Part shown: piece after piece, positions 33,767 to 42,668 of the stretch | How positions within the stretch are numbered: the stretch's first letter is position 1 | Layout of the letters: every line of letters begins with the position of its first letter | From: VXNE01 sp963668365 | GTDB lineage: Bacteria; Pseudomonadota; Gammaproteobacteria; Pseudomonadales; Azotimanducaceae | Direction: 5' to 3' | DNA length: 64,000 nucleotides | Assembly: GCA_963668365.1 (NCBI GenBank) | Contig: OY764266.1 | Span: 4,526,001-4,590,000 of the forward strand | Made by a program: the position numbers and the translations under genes | The notes under the pieces: model-generated | Seen by the model: only the letters and a program-made list of their open reading frames with translations | Told to the model about the DNA's origin: nothing | Database searches by the model: none

Positions 33767-35020
33767 TCAGTTCCGCTTCACGTCCCTGAACGGACCCGTG
33801 TCCATACGCGGTTCTTTCGGCATGCCGAGCACGCGTTCGGCGATGATGTTGCGCTGGATTTCGTCCGTTCCGCCAGCGATGGACGTGGCTGGAACCGAAA
33901 CCAGGATCTCCGCGATCAGGCCGTCCAGCGGCCCATCCGCGCCGGAGAGCATCGCGGCGGCGCCCGCGAAGAGCGTATGCACGTGGGACGCCTGGCGGGC
34001 GATATTGCTGGCCGCAAGTTTGCCCAAAGAGCCTTCCGGCCCTTGCGGTCGACCCTGTTCCTGTGCCGCGCGGGCGCGACTTGCGGTCCATTCCGCCGTT
34101 CGCGACAGTATCAGCAGCTTCGCGACTTCCTGGCGCAAGGAGGGATCGACATGGTCGCCAAGGTCCTTCGCGCGCGCTTCCACGAGGTCCACGCGCCCTG
34201 CGCGCTGCGGGTACCACTTGTACGGTTCCAGCGAAGTCACGACCTCGTCGCGCTCTTCCACGTGGATTCGCCCGGGCGGCAGGTCTGTCCGGGGAATCGC
34301 ACGCGATCCCGAGATGCCCCGGCGCTCGTGCATCAGCGTGGTCAATGCAACCTGCCAGCCATTGCCAATTTTCGATACCAGGTTCTCCGGCGGCACGAGC
34401 GCGTCGGTGAAGAAAACCTGGTTGAACGAGGCATGGCCGTTCATCTGCCGCAAGGGGCGCGCCTCGACGCCGGGCTGGCGCATGTCGATCACGAAGTACG
34501 ACAGTCCCTGGTGCTTCGGCACATCCCAGTCCGTGCGCGCCAGCAGCAGGCCATGGTCCGCATGGTGGGCGCTGGTGGTCCAGACCTTCTGGCCGTTGAC
34601 AACCCACTTCTCGCCGTCGAAATCGGCGCGCGTGGTCGCCCCGGCCAGGTCCGAGCCGCTGCCGGGTTCGCTGAAAAGCTGGCACCAGACATCCTCGCCG
34701 GTGAGTATGCGGCGCAGGTACTTCTCCTTCTGCGCGCCGGAGCCGTGTTCCAGCAGGGTCGCGCCGGCGAGCAATCGAATGCCCGTCTTCGCCACGCTCA
34801 CTGCGTCGATGCGGGCGAACTCCTCGTCAACGACGGGTGCGAGCGCTTGCGGCAAGTCTCTCCCGTGCCAGTCGCGCGGCCACACGGGCATGCCCCAGCC
34901 CGAGTCGGCCAGCTTGTTGCGCCAGTCCACGAGCCCCGCGTCGGGGTCCCAGTTGGCTTCCAGCCAGGCGCGGACTTCCGCGCGCAGCGCTTCCGGAGTG
35001 TCAGGCGTATGCGTACTCAT
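33767..35020 (-). CDS. Acyl-CoA dehydrogenase (FadE-type) 1
   Basis: The start at 35020 (AGGAAAG just upstream) gives 417 residues, typical of a medium-size ACAD. The FAD/substrate signature QLFSEPGSGSDLAGATTRAD and the C-terminal SIAGGTDEIQRNIIAERVLG are intact. It oxidises an acyl-CoA at the alpha–beta bond and passes electrons to ETF. It is convergent with the carboxylase gene (7-bp gap) and lies downstream of a second, shorter-type ACAD on the same strand. Paired ACADs of this kind often form heteromers for steroid-side-chain or branched acyl-CoA substrates; that is inference here. Confidence 0.9.
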   Translation of the reverse strand: MSTHTPDTPEALRAEVRAWLEANWDPDAGLVDWRNKLADSGWGMPVWPRDWHGRDLPQALAPVVDEEFARIDAVSVAKTGIRLLAGATLLEHGSGAQKEKYLRRILTGEDVWCQLFSEPGSGSDLAGATTRADFDGEKWVVNGQKVWTTSAHHADHGLLLARTDWDVPKHQGLSYFVIDMRQPGVEARPLRQMNGHASFNQVFFTDALVPPENLVSKIGNGWQVALTTLMHERRGISGSRAIPRTDLPPGRIHVEERDEVVTSLEPYKWYPQRAGRVDLVEARAKDLGDHVDPSLRQEVAKLLILSRTAEWTASRARAAQEQGRPQGPEGSLGKLAASNIARQASHVHTLFAGAAAMLSGADGPLDGLIAEILVSVPATSIAGGTDEIQRNIIAERVLGMPKEPRMDTGPFRDVKRN

Positions 35021-35078
35021 CTTTCCTGCGAGTGCCCCACAGCCGGCGCCTTCAGCTTCGCCTGTGGCCCGGCCCCGC

Positions 35079-36203
35079 TCATCGCGCTCCCCAGCTGAAG
35101 GCTCCAATCCTCGACATCATGCGCTCCCGGTGCAGGGAGGGCGTGCCGAACAGCACTTCCGAACTCTTCGCGCGCTTGAACCAGAGATGGGTGTCGTTGT
35201 CCCACGTGAAGCCGATGCCGCCGTGGATCTGCACGCATTCCCGCGCGGCATGCATGTAGGCGTCGGCGGCCGCCGACTTGGCGATGCAAGCAAGGACAGG
35301 CAGTTCCGGGTCGTCCTCGGACGCGCCCGCCGCCGCATAGTAGGCAGCGGATTTGGCCAGTTCGACTTCGAGCAGCATATCCGCGCACTTGTGCTTGATC
35401 GCCTGAAACGAGCCGATGGCGCGCCCGAACTGCGTGCGCAGCCTGGCGTACTCGACCGCGGACTCGAGCAGCCACTGCGCGCCGCCCACCATCTCGTTCG
35501 CCAATGCAACGGCTGCCAGATCGAGAGTCCTCGCAAGCGCCCGGTCCCCATCGATGTCAGCCCCGAGTCGAGTGACCGGCACCGCCTCGAAATCGACCCG
35601 CGCCAGTTTGCGCGTCGGGTCGAGAGCTTCGAGCGGACGCCGAACGATCCCCGGACCGTCCGCCGACGCCACGTGAAATGACAGCTTGTCCTGCGCATCG
35701 CGTGCGACAACGACGAGCAGATCGGCAATATGACCATCGATGACGAAGCTCTTGGTCCCGGTCAGCTTGCCGCCGCGTACCGTCGCCGCGATGCCACCGG
35801 CGTCCCAGCGGCCGCTTGGCTCCGCCACCGCCAGTGCCGCCAGGCGTTCGCCCGCGGCGATCGCCGGCAGGAGTTCTTCTTTCTGCGCCGTCGATCCGGT
35901 TTCCAGGATCGCCGTCGCCCCCAGAACCGTGGAGGAAAAGTAAGGCGCGCAGAGAAGCGATCTCCCCATCTCCTCGACGATGATGGCGAGCTCCGCGAAG
36001 GAAAAACCCTGTCCGCCGCACGTTTCTGGAATGTGGACTGCCGTAAGGCCTAGGTCATTGGCGATCTGTTTCCAGACCTCGGGGTCGTAACCCGTTTCGG
36101 TTTCCATCAATCGGCGCACTTCCGTCGGCGGCGACTTGTCGGCCAGGAACCGTCGCACGGTGGAACGGAGTTGTTCCTGCTCGTCGGTGAACGCGAATTG
36201 CAT
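35079..36203 (-). CDS. Acyl-CoA dehydrogenase 2 (FadE-like)
   Basis: The internal ATG at 36203 gives MQFAFTDEQEQLRSTVRRFL, the normal ACAD N-terminus, and 374 residues. The C-terminal ECVQIHGGIGFTWDNDTHLW is conserved, whereas the middle-domain flavin motif is reduced (LAVAEPSGRWDAGGIAATVR). That pattern is common in the partner subunit of heteromeric ACADs. Fifty-eight bases separate it from the downstream ACAD on the same strand. The upstream flank is the small frame at 36221–36316 and the broken ATPase. Confidence 0.88.
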   Translation of the reverse strand: MQFAFTDEQEQLRSTVRRFLADKSPPTEVRRLMETETGYDPEVWKQIANDLGLTAVHIPETCGGQGFSFAELAIIVEEMGRSLLCAPYFSSTVLGATAILETGSTAQKEELLPAIAAGERLAALAVAEPSGRWDAGGIAATVRGGKLTGTKSFVIDGHIADLLVVVARDAQDKLSFHVASADGPGIVRRPLEALDPTRKLARVDFEAVPVTRLGADIDGDRALARTLDLAAVALANEMVGGAQWLLESAVEYARLRTQFGRAIGSFQAIKHKCADMLLEVELAKSAAYYAAAGASEDDPELPVLACIAKSAAADAYMHAARECVQIHGGIGFTWDNDTHLWFKRAKSSEVLFGTPSLHRERMMSRIGAFSWGAR

Positions 36204-36220
36204 GGCCACCCGCTCCGTCG

Positions 36221-36316
36221 TCACGGAAAGACGCGCTCGAACCAGCGCACGAACGCCAAGGCGGCGTCGCTGTCGTGGCGAAAGTAGTGGGCATTGATGG
36301 CTTCTTCCTGGGGCAT
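36221..36316 (-). CDS. 31-codon frame coupled to the broken ATPase, possible gene remnant
   Basis: The ATG at 36316 overlaps the stop of the interrupted ATPase (TAATG), as a coupled partner gene would. The product is only 31 residues, opening MPQEEAINAHYFRHD and ending VRWFERVFP, then the acyl-CoA dehydrogenase begins. It may be a very short real peptide, the end of an older gene, or the truncated start of the ATPase's usual partner. No homolog is recognised. Confidence 0.3.
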   Translation of the reverse strand: MPQEEAINAHYFRHDSDAALAFVRWFERVFP

Positions 36317-36721
36317 TAACGAACCTCGATGCCCTGTTCCACAGCCACCTTGATCTCGTCATCGTGGAACGACACCGCCTGGTTCAGTGCAGGTTGAATC
36401 TTCTGGATAGAGACTTGCTCAGCAAGATCAGGATGGGATTCGGCAAGCGAGCCAAGCGCCCGAACGCAATCGTAGCTATGCGTGGTCGCAAACACCTGGA
36501 CATTGGACCGCCGGGCCGATTCAACGACGAGTCGCCACATGTCCTCCATAACGGTCCAATGAAAGCCCGTATCGATTTCATCGATCAGCAAGACCCCATC
36601 CTTGCTGCCGACGAAAGCGAGTACGATCGCGAGCAGGCGACGCATGCCGTCGCCATAAGTGCCGATCGGAAATCGAGGACCCCCATCGATCGGACCGATG
36701 AGAATGCCATCGTGGCTAGGC
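36316..36721 (-). pseudogene. AAA ATPase, C-terminal part (split by IS4 element)
   Basis: The fragment reads SHDGILIGPIDGGPRF, then GTYGDGMRRLLAIVLAFV, Walker B GVLLIDEIDTGFHWTVM and the QVFATTHSYDCVRAL switch region. This is the second half of an AAA_21-type ATPase (OLD-like core without TOPRIM). The first half is at 39159–39870. Joining ...IHFRAS to HDGILIG... across the insertion restores an open frame of roughly 370 residues, so this is one gene interrupted by the element. Its start as an independent ORF lies inside the insertion sequence and is spurious. Confidence 0.85.
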
Positions 36722-36740
36722 CTGCCCGTGCCCCACAAGT
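36722..36740 (+). repeat. Left terminal inverted repeat of the IS4 element
   Basis: CTGCCCGTGCCCCACAAGT, an exact inverse of 39140–39158. The conserved CACAAGT inner part matches IS50-type ends. Confidence 0.85.
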
Positions 36741-36769
36741 GTTCGCTGGACTCTGTCATGCTGGTGAAA

Positions 36770-39097
36770 TCATCCGAGTTCGTCGCGTAGTTGGAAACCG
36801 ATGGTCATGTATGTGAGCTGGATGTGGCCATGCCACAGGAGTTGCGCGCCGGGTGGGTCGCGCGTGCGGCCGAGCCAGCCGCCGAGGCGCGCGAGCAGTT
36901 GCACGGTCTCGCCGAGCTGCGAGGGCGGGTCGAGGTTGCGCGAGCGGGCGAAGGCGGCGAGCACGCGCAGTTCGATGTCGGAGAACAGCAATTCGGGGGG
37001 CAACTCGGGCATCTCGCGGCCGAGACGGAGCATCAGTTGGATGCGCCAGCCGACGACCATGTTGATGGCGATGGCGCGCTCGAGGCGCTCGGCGGTGTGG
37101 TGCTGCAGTTCCTCGACCTTGCAGCCGGATTTGAGGATGCGGAAGTAGTCCTCGATGCGCCAGCGCATGGCGTAGTAGTGGAGGATGCGCCGCGCGTCGT
37201 CGACGCCGGTCACGGGCAGGGTGGTGAGCACGAACCACTCCAGCGGCTTGGCGTTCGCGGGCGGCTGCTCCTCGCGGGCGTGCACCACCCACACCTCGAC
37301 CGGCGCCGCCCCGGGGCACGGCAGCGCGACCGGCTCGTAGCGCAGCGTCATCTCGGCCGAGCGGGCGGGGCGCTTGGTCTTTCCGGCCCGCTTGCTGGCC
37401 TTGGCGCGCGCGCTTTGCCGCGTGACCTCGACGGTGCAGGCGCCGCGCACCCGGGCGTTGCGCATCGTCTCGAACAGGCGCCGCGAGACCGGGTTGCCGT
37501 CGTCGTCGGTAACCCGCCCCAGGACGCGGTCGACCTTGGCGCGCACCAGCAACTCGACCGTCGGGGCATGCTCGCGCCGTTCGACGAACAGGTCCAGGAA
37601 GTCGGCCTCGCGGTCCATGGCGCACACCACGCGGGTGTCGGGCAGTTCCCGGGCCGCCTCGGCACAGTCGCGCAACCCCTCGATCCAGCGAAACGACTTG
37701 CGCGCCTCGCGCGGCTTGCGAGCGCGCGCCTCGGGACCGGCGGGCGCCGGGGCGTCGAACCCGGCGCGCAGCACGCCCAGCGGCGTCCCCTCGTCATTGA
37801 CCGCCAGGGTCGCGTGCAGATGCAGGCCGCGCACCGCCGCGCCGGTCTGGTTCGAGCCGATCGTCCCCAGCCCTTGCGTTCGCCCGCGGCGGGCGAAGTT
37901 CAACGTGGTGGCGTCCTGAATGCACAGGACCGTGGACTCCGAGCGCAGGCGCCGCAACGTGCGCTCGCGGTGCGGCTTGAGAATGTTCGCCACCGTCACC
38001 TCGCCGTCGGCGGGTTGATCGATGAGCCGGTAGTGTCCCTTGACCAAGGCGCGCGCTCCGTTCGTGGCGCCGGTGATGGCGCGCATCGGACACTGTGCCA
38101 TATGCCGCGCGCTCTCGACCAGGCGCGCGCTCAGGCGGGCGTCGCCCAGGGGCGCGCCGCCGAACTCGTTGGCCGCCCAGGACGCGGCGTCGAGCCCCTC
38201 GCCGGGCGCCAGCGCCGCGGGCGGCGGCGCCGCGAGACGCCGCCGCCAGACCCGGTCGAGTTCGTACAGATACACCGCCTTGGGTGTCTCGCGGGCGGCA
38301 TGGGCACGGTCCTGGCGCCCGCGCCCGCGCGTCGCGCCGACCCGCACCCAGTTCGCCGCGCGAAAGCTCGCCCCCGTGTGCTCGCGCTCGTCGACGAACG
38401 TCTCCAGCAGCCAGGGCCGGTAACCGTGCAGGCGCTCGAAGTCCTCGCCCACCCGCCGCACCACCCGGCCCAGCACATGCGAGGCCAGGTTGCGGCAGCG
38501 GACGCCGGGACGAATCAGAAACCGGCACAACCCCGCCACGCGATGCAGCCGCGCGCGGCGGCGCGCATCGTCCCAGCCGATCCAGGCGTCGCGAGCCCGC
38601 AGCCGCCGCGCCGAGGCCGCGAACCCCACCGCCCCCAGCCAGCCATGCGCCGAGCCGACCAGATAGCGCAACTGATGGCCGACGAAAGGACCCGCACCAC
38701 GCGGGTGCTCGCGCGCCATCAGGGTATTCCAGATCAGGCGATGTTCGTCGCTGTCGACCCGAATCAGCGCAAGCTCTCGCAACTCACCCGCCTCGCCGGG
38801 GACATCCCTGGCCGGCGCCACGCACTCCGCAAGCTGGCGCGGTCCGCGCCCAGCACCGCCCACCCTTCGCGGCGCCGGTAGCGCGACCTGACCCGCCGCC
38901 TCCAGCCCGCGCAATGCCCGGCAGCAACTCGCGCGCTGCAGACGGCCGCGCCCGTCGCGCAGCTCGAACGCCTCGCACACCCGATCGGCAACCTGCCCGA
39001 GCCCCGTGACACCCTCCGAAACCGCCGTGTTCAGCACGTCTTGAAGCTGGCCAATGTCAGCCCGCAGGCGACCTCCAACCTGGGTCTGAACCTCCAT
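36770..39097 (-). CDS. IS4/Tn5-type transposase with N-terminal DruA-like (DUF4338) domain
   Basis: The 775-residue protein is two modules. Residues ~20–320 look like DUF4338/DruA, including RLQRASCCRALRGLEAAGQV, PFVGHQLRYLVGSAHGWLGA, CRNLASHVLGRVVRRV, LLETFVDEREHTGASFRAAN and WVRVGATRGRGRQ. Residues ~320–775 are a Tn5-like DDE transposase: WAANEFGGAPLGDARLSARL, first Asp in CIQDATTLNF, second in CAMDREADFLDLF, and the Y-R-E-K signature HYYAMRWRIEDYFRILKSG. All three catalytic acids are present, so it is probably functional. DruA is known as a component of the Druantia anti-phage system; here it is presumably a DNA-binding accessory domain of the transposase. Confidence 0.85.
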   Translation of the reverse strand: MEVQTQVGGRLRADIGQLQDVLNTAVSEGVTGLGQVADRVCEAFELRDGRGRLQRASCCRALRGLEAAGQVALPAPRRVGGAGRGPRQLAECVAPARDVPGEAGELRELALIRVDSDEHRLIWNTLMAREHPRGAGPFVGHQLRYLVGSAHGWLGAVGFAASARRLRARDAWIGWDDARRRARLHRVAGLCRFLIRPGVRCRNLASHVLGRVVRRVGEDFERLHGYRPWLLETFVDEREHTGASFRAANWVRVGATRGRGRQDRAHAARETPKAVYLYELDRVWRRRLAAPPPAALAPGEGLDAASWAANEFGGAPLGDARLSARLVESARHMAQCPMRAITGATNGARALVKGHYRLIDQPADGEVTVANILKPHRERTLRRLRSESTVLCIQDATTLNFARRGRTQGLGTIGSNQTGAAVRGLHLHATLAVNDEGTPLGVLRAGFDAPAPAGPEARARKPREARKSFRWIEGLRDCAEAARELPDTRVVCAMDREADFLDLFVERREHAPTVELLVRAKVDRVLGRVTDDDGNPVSRRLFETMRNARVRGACTVEVTRQSARAKASKRAGKTKRPARSAEMTLRYEPVALPCPGAAPVEVWVVHAREEQPPANAKPLEWFVLTTLPVTGVDDARRILHYYAMRWRIEDYFRILKSGCKVEELQHHTAERLERAIAINMVVGWRIQLMLRLGREMPELPPELLFSDIELRVLAAFARSRNLDPPSQLGETVQLLARLGGWLGRTRDPPGAQLLWHGHIQLTYMTIGFQLRDELG

Positions 39098-39139
39098 GCC
39101 GCGTACCGTAGCGCAACGGCATCTTGAAGTCCAGCAGAT

Positions 39140-39158
39140 ACTTGTGGGGCACGGGCAG
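39140..39158 (-). repeat. Right terminal inverted repeat of the IS4 element
   Basis: On the minus strand it reads CTGCCCGTGCCCCACAAGT, identical to the left end. It lies 43 bp upstream of the transposase ATG. Confidence 0.85.
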
Positions 39159-39870
39159 GGCTAGCCCGGAAGTGAATCGACCCGATATCGGGCATGAGTG
39201 GCCTGACGCTCTCCACGACCTCGGCCTCTCGACCTTCCGCCTGCAACCTGTCCCATTCGCTGCTCATGGCCATGGGGTCGCAGCCGCCCGGCGTGAGAAA
39301 ACGGAGCGGCGCACTAGAAGCGCTTGTCGTTGATCGTCGATACAGGTCATCGAGTAGCGTGCCGTCTTCCCCGACAGGCAATACTGTCTTTTCCTTCTCG
39401 TCGCCTGTGATCATTCTCAAACCAAACACCGCTCCGGGACCGCCATCCCGGAGTCTGTACTCAAACGATCCAGCCCACTGCCGACCTTCAAATTCACTAA
39501 TGGGACGAACTTCAACGCACAGTCGTTGGTCTTCGGAATCTTGCGAGAAAATCTGAAATTTCGCTCCCACTTCGCACTTGTTACCGTTAAAAAAGTGTGC
39601 AAGCTCGATCCTTGGAATGCTGCTCGTTCCGCGAATCCGAGCCAACGGATCTGGCCGCTCTTCCGTAAAGTGTCGAATGCGCTCGCCGCGCCACTCCGCG
39701 ACGCGCTTGAACGTCGAGGAACTTCCCCCGGAGACAAGCAGTTCAACAGCTTCAAGGATGGACGTCTTCCCGCAGCCGTTCTTACCCACCAGCAGATTCG
39801 CTCTTCTCAGGCCGTTCAACTCATAAGATTCGAAGCGGCGATATCCGCTTAGCGTCAGCGAATCCAGCAT
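39159..39870 (-). pseudogene. AAA ATPase, N-terminal part (split by IS4 element)
   Basis: The fragment starts MLDSLTLSGYRRFESYELNG and carries Walker A LLVGKNGCGKTSILEAVELL. It then reads an ABC-type/AAA_21 middle region down to MPDIGSIHFRAS, where the insertion sequence begins. Residues read beyond that point come from the element. The intact protein would have been a ~370-residue ATPase of the kind often found in phage-defence or toxin-like pairs. The ATG at 39870 faces aceE across a 149-bp divergent spacer. Confidence 0.85.
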
Positions 39871-40019
39871 CTGAACCCTCGTGACAAAATGAACTTGCCA
39901 AAGCCAATGTTAGTGCAAAGCTCACTGCGGGACACGGTGCACCGCAGCCTGCTTCCGTATACGCCAAACCGCCGCTTCCCAGCAGGCGCAGTCCGCACCG
40001 ATTCGGTATTCTTCATCGC

Positions 40020-42668
40020 ATGTCGAAGAGCGCGGACGAATGGGAGATTGAGCAGCGCGAGTGGCTCGAAGCCCTCGATGGCGTGCTCGAAGAACACGGC
40101 GGCGAAAACACCAAGGCGCTGCTGCTGAGGCTGCAGGACTCCGTGTCCCGACGCGGCATCGTGCTGACCGACGCGGCCCTGAACACGCCGTACCGCAACA
40201 CCATCCCCCTGTCCGAGCAGCCTCCCTATCCCGGCAGCATCGAGGTCGAAACCCGGATCGAGAACATTCTGCGGTGGAACGCCGTGGCGATGGTGCTGCA
40301 GGCGTACGATTCCGGCTCCGGCGTCGGCGGCCATATCGCCACCTACCTGTCCGCGGCGACGTCGATGGAAGTCGGCTTCAACCACATCTTCCGCGCGCCG
40401 GGACCGGACTACGGCGGCGACCAGGTCCACGTGCAGGCCCACACTTCTCCCGGGGTCTATGCGCGAGCGCTGCTCGAGGGGCGGCTGAAAGAGGAACAAC
40501 TGAAGAACTTTCGCCGCGAGAAAGCACCCGAAGGCGGCCTGCCTTCCTATCCGCATCCGCGGCGAATGCCCGATTTCTGGCAGATGCCTTGCGCCAGCAT
40601 GGGCCTGTCGACGCCGAGCGCCATCTACCAGGCGCGTTTCGCCAAGTACTTGGAGAGCCGTGGGCTGAAGCCCAGGAACGGCGGCAAGGTATGGAATTTC
40701 ATCGGCGACGGCGAATCGGACGAGCCCGAAGTCCTCGGCACCATCGACATCGCCGCCCGCGAGCACCTCGACAACCTCGTGGTCGTCGTGAACTGCAACC
40801 TCCAGCGCCTGGACGGACCGGTGCGCGGCAACGGCAAGATCATCCAGGAACTCGAGCGGGCGTTCCGGGGCGCCGACTGGCACGTCATCAAGGTCATCTG
40901 GGGCGGCGGCTGGGACAAGCTGTTCGAGCGCGATGTGAACGGCGTCTTGCAGGCGCGCATGGAGCAGGCGGTGGACGGCGACTACCAGTTCTACACCGTG
41001 TCCCCGGGCGACGTGGTGCGCGAGCACTGGGTGGAGGACATTCCGGAACTCGCCGAACTCATGGATTCCCTGAACGACGAAGAGATCCGCACGATCAAGC
41101 GCGGCGGCCACGATCACCAGAAGGTCTACGCCGCGTACAAGCAGGCAATGGCTGTGACAGGGAAGCCCTGCGTAATCCTAATGAAGACGGTAAAGGGAGA
41201 TGGTCTCGGTCCGAAGGCCGAGGGCCGCAACACCGTGCACCAGAAGAAGTACCTGTCGCCGGAGGAGCGCCACGAACTCGCCCGCCGGCTCGACATCCCG
41301 CTGCCGGACGACGCCGTCGAATGCGCCGATTTCTTCTGGCCGCCGCAAGACAGCGAAGAGGTCCGCTACCTCAAGGCTCGGCGGGAAGCGCTTGGCGGTT
41401 TTCTGCCGGTGCGGAACGTCCGCTGCGAACGACTGGAACCCCCGCCGCTGTCCATGTTCAGGGACATGCTCGAAGGTTCCAAAAAGCGCGAGGTGTCGAC
41501 CACCATGGCGGTGGTGCGAATGCTGCAGAGGTTGCTCCGGGACAAGCGCATCGGCCGCTACGTCGTGCCGATCGTGCCGGACGAAGCGCGCACGTTCGGC
41601 ATGGATGGCCTGTTTCCGCGGGCCGGCATCTTCTCCCCCGAAGGACAACGCTACCAGCCGGTGGACGCCGGCACCATCGCGCCGTACCACGAAGCCGAAG
41701 ACGGCCAGATATTGCAGGAGGGCATCTGCGAAACCGGCGCCATGGCGTCGTTCCTCGCCGCCGGCACCGCCTACGCGAACCACGCGCTGCCGATGATCCC
41801 GTTCTACATCTTCTACTCGATGTTCGGCTTCCAGCGGGTCGGCGACATGATCTGGTCCTGCGGAGACATGCTCTGCAAGGGCTTTCTGCTCGGCGGCACT
41901 TCCGGACGCACCACGCTCAACGGGGAAGGCGTGCAACACCAGGACGGCCACTCGCACGTCCTCGCTTCCACGGTGCCGAACCTCAAGAGCTACGATCCGG
42001 CTTTCGCGTTCGAGATCGCCGTCATCGTGCGCGACGGGATTCGCCGCATGTACGGAGAGTTCGAGGACATCTTCTACTACATCACCGTCACCAATCAGAA
42101 CTACCGCATGCCACCCAAACCGAACGGCGTGGACGACGGCATCGTCAAGGGCATGTACTGCTTCCGCAGGGCCGACGAACAGGCGCAGGTCAACCTGCTC
42201 GGCAGCGGCGCCATCATGGTCGAGGTGATGTCTGCGGCGGAAACGCTGCAGGATCTCGGGATCGCGACCAACATCTGGAGCGTCACAAGCTACAACGAAC
42301 TCGCGCGCCAGGGGGCACATGCCGAGCGGGCGCAAATGCTGAGCATCGGCGGCTGCGATGAACGTCCCTACGTGGAGGAGTTGCTCGCCGACGAGTCCGG
42401 CGTATTCGTCGCCGCCTCGGACTACATGAAGGCGTTGCCGCTATCCATTTCGCGGTGGTTTCCAAGTGCTTACGTGGCGCTCGGCACGGACGGATTCGGC
42501 CTGTCCGAATCCCGCCCCGCATTGCGGGATCACTTCGAGGTATCCAGCGACTGGATCGCGTTCGCCGCGCTGTCGCTCCTCGCGCGAACAAACCAGACGC
42601 AAGCGAACGCGGCGTTCGACTTCGCCAGGGAGAAAGGCCTCGACCTCGAGAAGGCCCCCGCCGACTGA
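40020..42668 (+). CDS. aceE: Pyruvate dehydrogenase E1 component, homodimeric type
   Basis: The 882-residue protein matches AceE along its length (E. coli AceE is 887). It starts KSADEWEIEQREWLEALDGV and includes NTPYRNTIPLSEQPPYPG. The TPP-binding motif is GDGESDEPEVLG...VVVNCNLQRLDGPVRGN, and conserved C-terminal sections include GTDGFGLSESRPALRDHFEV. It decarboxylates pyruvate and hands the acetyl group to E2 lipoyl domains. No aceF or lpd follows; after 252 bp an insertion-sequence island begins, so the E2 partner gene must be elsewhere or has been displaced. A 2-oxo acid other than pyruvate is less likely. Confidence 0.94.
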   Translation: MSKSADEWEIEQREWLEALDGVLEEHGGENTKALLLRLQDSVSRRGIVLTDAALNTPYRNTIPLSEQPPYPGSIEVETRIENILRWNAVAMVLQAYDSGSGVGGHIATYLSAATSMEVGFNHIFRAPGPDYGGDQVHVQAHTSPGVYARALLEGRLKEEQLKNFRREKAPEGGLPSYPHPRRMPDFWQMPCASMGLSTPSAIYQARFAKYLESRGLKPRNGGKVWNFIGDGESDEPEVLGTIDIAAREHLDNLVVVVNCNLQRLDGPVRGNGKIIQELERAFRGADWHVIKVIWGGGWDKLFERDVNGVLQARMEQAVDGDYQFYTVSPGDVVREHWVEDIPELAELMDSLNDEEIRTIKRGGHDHQKVYAAYKQAMAVTGKPCVILMKTVKGDGLGPKAEGRNTVHQKKYLSPEERHELARRLDIPLPDDAVECADFFWPPQDSEEVRYLKARREALGGFLPVRNVRCERLEPPPLSMFRDMLEGSKKREVSTTMAVVRMLQRLLRDKRIGRYVVPIVPDEARTFGMDGLFPRAGIFSPEGQRYQPVDAGTIAPYHEAEDGQILQEGICETGAMASFLAAGTAYANHALPMIPFYIFYSMFGFQRVGDMIWSCGDMLCKGFLLGGTSGRTTLNGEGVQHQDGHSHVLASTVPNLKSYDPAFAFEIAVIVRDGIRRMYGEFEDIFYYITVTNQNYRMPPKPNGVDDGIVKGMYCFRRADEQAQVNLLGSGAIMVEVMSAAETLQDLGIATNIWSVTSYNELARQGAHAERAQMLSIGGCDERPYVEELLADESGVFVAASDYMKALPLSISRWFPSAYVALGTDGFGLSESRPALRDHFEVSSDWIAFAALSLLARTNQTQANAAFDFAREKGLDLEKAPAD

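Larger units (their letters stand above)
36722..39158 (-). mobile_element. IS4-family (Tn5/IS50-like) element carrying a DruA-transposase fusion
   Basis: The element has 19-bp terminal inverted repeats, CTGCCCGTGCCCCACAAGT at 36722–36740 and its complement at 39140–39158. Similarity extends about 12 bp further inward (GCTGGACT). The pattern CTG...CACAAGT matches the outside end of IS50. Near-identical 9-bp flanks, GGCTAGGCC and GGCTAGCCC, fit the 9-bp target duplication of this group. It interrupts an AAA ATPase gene and contains one transposase gene. Length is about 2.44 kb, long for the family because of the extra N-terminal domain. Confidence 0.85.

Noticed and set aside
36791..38881. A 696-codon plus-strand frame opposite the IS4 transposase
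   Set aside because: Antisense shadow in G+C-rich DNA; the minus strand carries all transposase motifs.
36770..39097. Reading the DruA-like domain as evidence of a Druantia defence system
   Set aside because: No large DruE helicase or other Druantia genes are nearby, and the domain is fused to a transposase inside terminal inverted repeats.
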